Assembly (NCBI GenBank): GCA_035399245.1
Contig: DAOPIR010000106.1
Span: 1-9,984 of the forward strand
Direction: 5' to 3'
Origin: CAXXOK01 sp035399245
GTDB taxonomy: Bacteria; Bacillota; Clostridia; Christensenellales; Aristaeellaceae
Length of the DNA stretch: 9,984 nucleotides
The translations under genes and the position numbers were made by a program. Positions 6,910-9,984 of this stretch are shown one piece after another. Under the pieces are notes generated by a model that was given only the letters and a program-made list of their open reading frames with translations, made no database searches and was not told where the DNA came from. The stretch's first letter is position 1. Each line of letters begins with the position of its first letter.

Positions 6910-7245
6910 GATACCACTCCCCGTAACAGGCATAGCTTATCGGTTTGCCAGATGCAAAGCTGAAAATTTCTATCTGCACATACGTGTCTGTATATTGCCG
7001 CTTGCTGGTTTTTCGGTTTCATAGGTTGCCGTAAAGAACCGTCATTTTTGGCATCGGGTCCGGTGTTATCCTTCACCGCTTGCCCATTATCTGCCGCAAT
7101 GATCCCGCAAGTCTCTTGTATTCTATCATCTTTATATTGCTTGTGCCATTAGAATCCGGTTAAAGCCCGCCGGAAACGGTATAACATCCGCGTATTTCTG
7201 CTCGTATCGCATGTTGCTGCCCTGGCCAGCGCACGTTTGCCATAC
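6817..7245. other. Long intergenic stretch without a confident gene
   Basis: About 430 bases separate the exporter operon from the terminator of the family 5 binding-protein gene. No reading frame here has both reasonable length and a convincing ribosome site apart from the 38-codon candidate at 6793-6909. On the minus strand, three consecutive open segments in different frames between 7148 and 6881 read as protein-like peptide and could be the remains of a frameshifted small gene, but this is weak. No tRNA, riboswitch fold or tandem repeat was recognised. Confidence 0.5.
6880..6885 (-). promoter_or_regulatory. Possible promoter of the exporter operon, -10 box
   Basis: A perfect TATAAT is read on the minus strand about 80 bases upstream of the ATPase start. 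At a 17-base spacer the -35 position is TGGTGA (6903-6908), matching TTGACA at three positions. Location and the -10 box support it; the -35 is weak. Confidence 0.4.
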
Positions 7246-7285
7246 AAAAAGCGGCTGCCGCACATTCTTGCAATGTACGGCAGCC
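7246..7285 (-). terminator. Intrinsic terminator of the family 5 binding-protein gene
   Basis: GGCTGCCG at 7253-7260 pairs with CGGCAGCC at 7278-7285; after one C-A mismatch the stem continues as ACATT/AATGT (7262-7266 with 7272-7276) around a 5-base loop. Read on the minus strand the stem is followed by GC and then TTTTT (7246-7250). It begins about 20 bases after the stop codon at 7306. This is a classic factor-independent terminator and shows the binding-protein transcript ends before the exporter operon. Confidence 0.9.
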
Positions 7286-7305
7286 ACCTATGGTTTTCTA
7301 ACGAT

Positions 7306-9165
7306 TTACGGAGTTGTTTCGAGGGTTTCCGCTTCGGTTTCTTCGCCCCCGATGTTTGCGTACAGGATCGCAACGCTCCAGCTCCAGTGGTTATTGGCGT
7401 AATAGTTATTCAGATCCGGCCGCATAATATCATAATACACGTTGGAGTACAGCGGGATCATCGGCTCAAGCTCAATAAACCGCTGCTGGAATGCCAGCCA
7501 GCGTTCCTCATAGGTTTCAATCTCCGTTGATGAGGTTTCACGCAGCTGCACTGTCAGCTCCTGCAATTCCTCATCCCGCAGTCCGGTTGTGTTCATAACG
7601 CCCTGATAGCCGTCTGCCGTGTTGAAATAGTAATACGGATCATAGATATAAGGGAAGTTGGTTGCCAGGAAAAACATATTGTATTCCCTGTCCGTCTGCC
7701 GGTAATAATGCTTAAGCAGATCGCCCATGGACAGCTCATCCACTTCGAGGGATGCGCCGATGACTTTGAAGTTTTCTTCCAGCACCTCGGCGACCATTTG
7801 GCCTGCCTGGTTATCCTCGGTCATCGCCATCTTCAGCGCCAGCGGCTCAAGCGATCCGTCCTCATGCAGGCAATAGCGCAGCGTATCCGTTCCTTGGATA
7901 TACGCTCCGCCGTCCGCATTGTAATTCCAGCCGTCTTCCTGCAGCAATGCGATAGCCGCATCGGTATCGAGCTGGTAGACGTTAAGCGTGTTCAGCTGGT
8001 CCTGCACATCGGCAACAAACCATTGCCCGAAGCCATAATAGCCGTACACCGGCACGCCGTTGCCTTCCAGATAATCATCGGAAATTGTTTCTCCGTCAAT
8101 GCAATGGGCAATCGCCTGCCGGAGTTTGGTTGACTGGGTAATCCCCATTTCACAGGAGAAGGAGATAAACGCAAGTCCTGTGCGCCAATAGGTAACGGTT
8201 TTGGCGGTGCCTGCCAGCTCCATATCCGCGGCATTGCTGATCACTTCGCCGCTTGATACTTTATTGATCAAGCCGACCGTGTTGTTCGCAATTTCATCCA
8301 GCATGGTCTCATTCCACACCTGCTTGAAGGTCAAATACTCGATAGTCGGCTTCTGCCCTTCATAATTGCCCTTGTAATAAGGGTTGATCTGGAACGTTGC
8401 CACATGCGCATCGGCATCATAATCGGTCAGCATATACGCGCCGCTCGTTACCTTGGGATGGGAAAGATAGCCATCCGTCGGGTCCATAATCGTTTCGCGC
8501 AGAAGCTCGGTGGTAAAGTTGCCGGTGATGTAGGCACCATTGCCGCCGTCGGCAATATCGCATCCCGGCGCTATGACCGACATGGGATAGGGCGTAACGT
8601 TGGCAAAGGCCATCTCATAGAAATAGGGTATATATTCGCTGCTGACATCCAAAGAGAATGAATAGTCTCCCAATAGACGCACGCCGCTGAATACTTCACT
8701 TTCACCTGTTGCAAAGGCGCTGTATCCCACCAAATGGCTCATCGATATATTGGATCCGCCAAGCTCGGCAGCCTCCGGACAGGATTCCAAGAGTATGGAA
8801 AACACATAATCCTTTGCGGTAATATTGGTACCATCGCAATAATAGAGATCTTGATTTATCGTAAATGTATATCGCCGATTGTTATTGACAAGGCGTGTCG
8901 AAACGTCGCTTACCGCTGTATTGTTGACGGCGTACATGCCCTCGGTGGTCCATGCGATTGTTTGATAATCGTAAAGCAGCTGGCGAACGTCAATGTCTGC
9001 CGTATCACTCCCCCACATACCCGTGAAGAAGTTGCCGCTTAATTGGGTAACAGAGCCTACAATCAGGCTGTTATCTTCAGCCGTACTTTCTGCCAACGCC
9101 GCCGTACTGAGCGCGGATCCTACGAGCGCTATGCACAGGATTAATACAAGAATTTTTTTCATCAT
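7306..9165 (-). CDS. Family 5 extracellular solute-binding protein (peptide/nickel type), orphan
   Basis: This is a secreted or surface binding protein of the oligopeptide/dipeptide/nickel ABC importer class (SBP_bac_5, COG0747/COG4166), 619 residues from the chosen start. The frame extends to an ATG at 9183, but that ATG overlaps the ribosome site (GGAGAGG), so the ATG at 9163-9165 with 9-base spacing is preferred. The N-terminus MMKKILVLILCIALVG forms a signal peptide with an AxA-type site (ALA before ES). The only Cys in it is preceded by LIL, not a lipobox, so it does not look like a lipoprotein. Family blocks: RYTFTINQDLYYCDGTNITA near the N-terminal third, SGAYMLTDYD with FQINPYYKGN in the middle, and KLRQAIAHCIDGETI later. 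The C-terminus is an acidic tail. No DppB/DppC permease or ATPase genes adjoin it in the window. Ligand unknown. Confidence 0.9.
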   Translation of the reverse strand: MMKKILVLILCIALVGSALSTAALAESTAEDNSLIVGSVTQLSGNFFTGMWGSDTADIDVRQLLYDYQTIAWTTEGMYAVNNTAVSDVSTRLVNNNRRYTFTINQDLYYCDGTNITAKDYVFSILLESCPEAAELGGSNISMSHLVGYSAFATGESEVFSGVRLLGDYSFSLDVSSEYIPYFYEMAFANVTPYPMSVIAPGCDIADGGNGAYITGNFTTELLRETIMDPTDGYLSHPKVTSGAYMLTDYDADAHVATFQINPYYKGNYEGQKPTIEYLTFKQVWNETMLDEIANNTVGLINKVSSGEVISNAADMELAGTAKTVTYWRTGLAFISFSCEMGITQSTKLRQAIAHCIDGETISDDYLEGNGVPVYGYYGFGQWFVADVQDQLNTLNVYQLDTDAAIALLQEDGWNYNADGGAYIQGTDTLRYCLHEDGSLEPLALKMAMTEDNQAGQMVAEVLEENFKVIGASLEVDELSMGDLLKHYYRQTDREYNMFFLATNFPYIYDPYYYFNTADGYQGVMNTTGLRDEELQELTVQLRETSSTEIETYEERWLAFQQRFIELEPMIPLYSNVYYDIMRPDLNNYYANNHWSWSVAILYANIGGEETEAETLETTP

Positions 9166-9180
9166 TAACGCTTTCCTCTC
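9166..9180 (-). promoter_or_regulatory. Ribosome binding site deciding the binding-protein start
   Basis: The minus strand reads GGAGAGGAAAGCGTTA just before ATGATG. The first ATG of the frame (9181-9183) supplies the first bases of this purine-rich site and has no ribosome site of its own, so initiation at 9163-9165 is favoured. This start also places the Lys-Lys pair and hydrophobic core in the usual signal-peptide positions. Confidence 0.7.
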
Positions 9181-9191
9181 CATATGATCGT

Positions 9192-9234
9192 AGGCCTCTC
9201 ATGCCCGGATGGTTTCACCGGGCATGAGAGACCT
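9192..9234 (-). promoter_or_regulatory. Strong intercistronic stem-loop upstream of the family 5 binding-protein gene
   Basis: A perfect 13-base-pair stem (9196-9208 with 9218-9230, CTCTCATGCCCGG and its complement) encloses a 9-base loop; after one mismatch, three more pairs extend it (9192-9194 with 9232-9234). No T-run follows on either strand, so it is not a standard intrinsic terminator. It starts 10 bases after the surface-protein stop and ends just before the binding-protein ribosome site. It could attenuate or process a shared transcript. Confidence 0.65.
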
Positions 9235-9244
9235 GTTGCCGATA

Positions 9245-9984
9245 TTATTCGCTGCAGTCACCGACGTTGATAACCACTCCGCCGCCTAACGGCACTTCAG
9301 AGCGTTGATAGTAAACTCTGACGATGTTCGTATCCTCATCGACTACCAGAACCCTTCTATTCCCATCAGATCCAACCAGCTGCCAGAAACCGTTCTCGGA
9401 ACGATCGGCAAAGGAATCTGCCCTGGTGCCTACCTCCAGCCAATCAGAGAGATAATCATAGTCCTCGTTGCGTACGTATGCATCATCCTCTGTCATTCGG
9501 TAGTAATAGTAGATCCTGTAGCGGGTTAACGGGACATCGTAGACGTTGTTGAAGACGGTGTCAGCGGATATATCTGCCAAGTCTGCGCTCAGTTCACCAT
9601 TGCCCAGATCGGTTATCGTCACGCTGAACGTCAGGGTCATCGTGTCGTAGGTCATATAGGTTTCAGTCGTTGCGGGGATAACCTCGTTGATCGTGTACTC
9701 GTACGTTTGATCGATGTCATCCTGCGTGTAGGTCAGCGCTGTGAACGGGATGTTGCCATTGGGAACGTTATATACCGTCTCCAGTACGGTGTCGCCCTGC
9801 TTGAGCACGAAGGCGAACTCGTGATCCGACAGTATACGTCCCGTCAGCACCTTGGTCGGGTTCACGGTCGCGTCTACGTTGAACTCGCCGCTTGCCGTGT
9901 AGGTGTTGTTGAAGATTGTGTCTTCCGGCTCCGGCTCAACCAGCGTGGCTTCCAGCACGCCGTTGCCCAGGTCTGCAATCGTCA
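9245..9984 (-). CDS. Surface or secreted protein with tandem Spy0128/FctA-type isopeptide domains (5' end outside the window)
   Basis: This is the C-terminal 246 residues of a larger extracellular protein. It shows the tail of one domain and one complete following domain, with a repeat period of 121 residues: the block ADLGNG...DTIFNNTY (residues 4-28 of the fragment) recurs as TDLGNG...DTVFNNVY (124-148). The complete unit fits the pilin isopeptide-linkage family (TIGR03786/FctA type): TKVLTGR with K44, YEYTINEV with E100, and FNNVY with N146, the expected Lys-Glu-Asn set for a self-formed Lys-Asn bond that stiffens Gram-positive pili and adhesins. After residue 150 comes a different, Tyr-rich beta domain (YRIYYYYRM ... 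VRVYYQRSEVPLGGG). The protein ends in GDCSE with no LPXTG motif, terminal hydrophobic helix or basic tail. Start, signal peptide and repeat number lie outside the window. Domain family is fairly sure; ligand and anchoring are unknown. Confidence 0.85.
   Translation of the reverse strand, partial: TIADLGNGVLEATLVEPEPEDTIFNNTYTASGEFNVDATVNPTKVLTGRILSDHEFAFVLKQGDTVLETVYNVPNGNIPFTALTYTQDDIDQTYEYTINEVIPATTETYMTYDTMTLTFSVTITDLGNGELSADLADISADTVFNNVYDVPLTRYRIYYYYRMTEDDAYVRNEDYDYLSDWLEVGTRADSFADRSENGFWQLVGSDGNRRVLVVDEDTNIVRVYYQRSEVPLGGGVVINVGDCSE
9538..9984 (-). repeat. Coding tandem repeat, 363-base period
   Basis: The octamer TTGCCCAG (complement of the DLGN codons) occurs at 9963-9970 and again at 9600-9607, exactly 363 bases apart, that is 121 codons. 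Each is followed on the minus strand by a diverged DTxFNNxY block. Protein similarity is clear while DNA identity is only moderate, so these are old domain duplications, not recent slippage. More units probably lie upstream, beyond the window edge. Confidence 0.75.

Noticed and set aside
7149..7373. A 74-codon minus-strand frame across the end of the family 5 binding-protein gene.
   Set aside because: It overlaps the true gene's 3' end and runs through the strong terminator at 7246-7285.
9166..9183. The upstream ATG at 9181-9183 as start of the family 5 binding protein.
   Set aside because: It overlaps the purine-rich ribosome site that serves the ATG at 9163-9165, and would add a charged extension before the signal peptide.
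1..9984. tRNA, rRNA, CRISPR arrays, insertion sequences, integrases and phage genes.
   Set aside because: Looked for on both strands; no cloverleaf, regularly spaced repeat array, transposase or integrase motif was seen.

Overview
The window looks like chromosomal DNA of a low-GC-lineage Gram-positive bacterium (Firmicutes, most likely class Clostridia and possibly a gut species). This rests on strong AGGAGG-type ribosome sites, a sugar ABC operon without its own ATPase, a YhaQ/YhaP-like ABC-2 exporter, and a surface protein built from Spy0128/FctA-type isopeptide domains. Base composition is moderate, a little above half G+C by eye. The taxon is inference; there is no rRNA or other marker gene here. 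No mobile element, CRISPR array or tRNA was seen.

Layout. (1) Positions 1-2798, plus strand: a carbohydrate importer operon with the 3' part of a family 1 solute-binding protein, a strong intercistronic hairpin, and two MalF- and MalG-like permeases whose genes overlap by 4 bases. The ATPase must come from elsewhere. (2) Positions 2799-3139: a non-coding stretch rich in short inverted repeats, ending in two converging intrinsic terminators, one for the importer operon and one for enolase. (3) Positions 3140-4420, minus strand: enolase, with a probable promoter and a leader hairpin upstream. (4) Positions 4584-6802, minus strand: a two-gene ABC-2 exporter (permease and YhaQ/NatA-like ATPase). 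(5) Positions 6803-7305: about 500 bases without a confident gene, holding a possible promoter, a possible 38-codon leader ORF, possible remnants of a decayed ORF, and a clear terminator. (6) Positions 7306-9165, minus strand: an orphan family 5 (peptide/nickel type) solute-binding protein with a non-lipoprotein signal peptide. (7) Positions 9245-9984, minus strand: the C-terminal part of a large surface or secreted protein with tandem 121-residue isopeptide domains and no visible cell-wall sorting signal.

How they fit together. The sugar importer feeds glycolysis, in which enolase acts, but the two are convergent and separately terminated, so no shared regulation is implied. The exporter genes form a tight unit (17 bases between them, ribosome site inside the gap). 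The family 5 binding protein lies 61 bases downstream of the surface-protein gene in the same orientation and could share its transcript, subject to a hairpin between them.

I see no clearly new defence, mobile or biosynthetic system. The items most worth a second look are the anchorless isopeptide surface protein beside an orphan non-lipoprotein binding protein, two unusual residues in otherwise conserved enolase motifs, the composite inverted-repeat element at 2807-2972, and the unexplained 440-base stretch upstream of the exporter.
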